A stretch of 64,000 bases of DNA from Hermodice carunculata (lineage: Eukaryota > Annelida > Polychaeta > Eunicida > Amphinomidae), in the NCBI GenBank assembly GCA_964020975.1, contig OZ026613.1, forward strand, positions 118,581,185-118,645,184, written 5' to 3'. The position numbers and the translations under genes are program-made. Below are positions 63,071 to 64,000 of the stretch, in pieces; positions within the stretch are counted from its first letter, which is position 1; the number at the start of each line of letters is the position of its first letter. The notes under the pieces are model-generated. The model saw only the letters and a list, made by a program, of their open reading frames with translations, did no database searches and was not told the DNA's origin.

Positions 63071-63190
63071 ATGAATGAATGGATGGATGAATGAATGAAT
63101 GAATCTTTATTGACTGCGCTGTTACATAAAATACGATATGTGAAGTACACACTGACGCTTTGTTTCACCAATTCAACATCTTAAAATTTC
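63071..63190 (-). mobile_element. Non-LTR element 3' tail, minus strand
   Basis: On the minus strand 'gcagtcaataaagattcatt' runs into (ATTC)n, a polyadenylation-like signal plus the short tandem tail typical of LINE or SINE 3' ends. Little of the body can be recognised. Confidence 0.5.
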
Positions 63191-63229
63191 AAAGTTTGGA
63201 CTCAAGTTAAATGGGCTACTTATATGTAG

Positions 63230-63805
63230 AGTTTAATTTTTCCTTGCTGCTCCGCTCTTCCCAATTATGCTTACTGTAGCGTCAACTATACATAATAATA
63301 AAACAAAGTCGCTCAATATTTCTGAAACCCCGTGCAGAGTCAGTGTGGGTAAATCCTCAATAAAAGCTCATGGACCGAGTGTTTGGAAGTCAATACTACA
63401 TAGAATGGAAAATGCCTCCTCTTTTACCATTTTCAAAAAAGGCGTCTCAAATCATATTTTTTAGATTTTCAGAGGAGTATAGGGCCAGTCAAATGTTACC
63501 AAATTCAGTGTAAGTTATTTGTCTTATTTACTAACTCTACCTATTGTATTTGTGTCTTTTTGTCCAGAATCACTTCCTAGTAGTCATGACCCTATGCCGA
63601 AGTCGGAACTCTTTGCTCTCAACAAGCTATGTACCCTCTCAGCTTCGATGGTATATAGGTCTCTTGGAATATCCTTCCTGCAGCTGACCATTACAACTGC
63701 TCACCCCATGTTTATCACTGCATTCTATCTATCATCTGTGCGCCTTTGCAATTGTTTTGCTTCTCAATCTTCTGTATGATGCACAATAAATAAAATACAA
63801 TAGAT
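63230..63805 (+). mobile_element. LINE C-terminal fragment with 3' tail, plus strand
   Basis: The frame 63,267-63,464 resembles LINE C-termini: 'KAHGPSVWKSI' followed by 'ASSFTIFKKGVSNHIF' matches the 'GPKLWNSLP ... SL..FKK.LK..L' pattern. The 3' part ends in 'gcacaataaataaaatacaa' at about 63,781-63,800. Only the last 0.6 kb of the element is present. Confidence 0.7.
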
Positions 63806-64000
63806 CACATTACATGCAGGAGGAAGTCGTTTTGTAAGCTTTATGAAAGGCGTACATTCAAGTATAACAAATGCAGTGACTCGACGGGCTTCTAGGGTCA
63901 TATCTTCAAGTTCTGATGCCGCAACATCATGTTCTGAGAAAGTAAACATATGTGATATATTGACTTCAAAGTCTAACTTTTGAAACAAAGAGTGTAAGGT
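63806..64000. other. No feature seen
   Basis: Short end of the window. A minus-strand frame here is unsupported. Confidence 0.3.

Overview
This is a gene-poor, repeat-dominated stretch of an animal nuclear genome. It is AT-rich and full of long dinucleotide and tetranucleotide microsatellites, minisatellites with units of 17-71 bp, several decayed LINE copies, one Tc1-type DNA transposon, fold-back (hairpin) repeats, a DIRS-type fossil and a reverse transcriptase remnant of Penelope-like type. This mixture of LINE, DIRS, Penelope-like and Tc1 elements suggests a marine invertebrate, but I cannot name the phylum from the sequence alone. No rRNA, tRNA, CRISPR or prokaryotic-style operon was seen, and no host gene is securely identified.

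Layout. 1-4.45 kb: a broken DIRS-type fossil on the + strand, ending in a 40-bp inverted repeat. 4.45-9.8 kb: mostly unique AT-rich sequence with 53-bp and 71-bp tandem arrays. 9.8-13.9 kb: GA and TA microsatellites, a GC-rich fold-back block and a cluster of short palindromes. 13.9-17.3 kb: three minisatellites (39, 27 and 37 bp units). 20.2-23.8 kb: the most structured part of the window. A 40-bp minisatellite is split by a fold-back repeat, the fold-back repeat is split by a Tc1-type transposon with perfect inverted ends, and two more long hairpins follow; a third hairpin lies just beyond the array. 26.2-28.7 kb: a 33-bp array, then a CpG-rich patch that may hold the first exons of a host gene, then a 66-bp array. 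29.2-32.2 kb: three LINE fragments in series on the minus strand. 34.5, 43.4-44.9, 49.4-52.3, 56.8-58.5, 60.2-61.6 and 63.1-63.8 kb: further LINE pieces. 36.2-37.8 kb: a 21-bp array. 46.5-47.3 kb: the Penelope-like reverse transcriptase remnant.

How it fits together. Apart from the candidate gene near 28 kb, nothing looks like a working pathway. The window reads as a record of insertions and of local tandem growth. The clearest single fact is that the only long intact transposon gene, the Tc1-type transposase, has lysine where the third catalytic acid of the DD34E triad should be, so a structurally young element probably encodes a dead enzyme. Long open frames in the 21-, 27- and 33-bp arrays follow from repeat length being a multiple of three and are not treated as genes.
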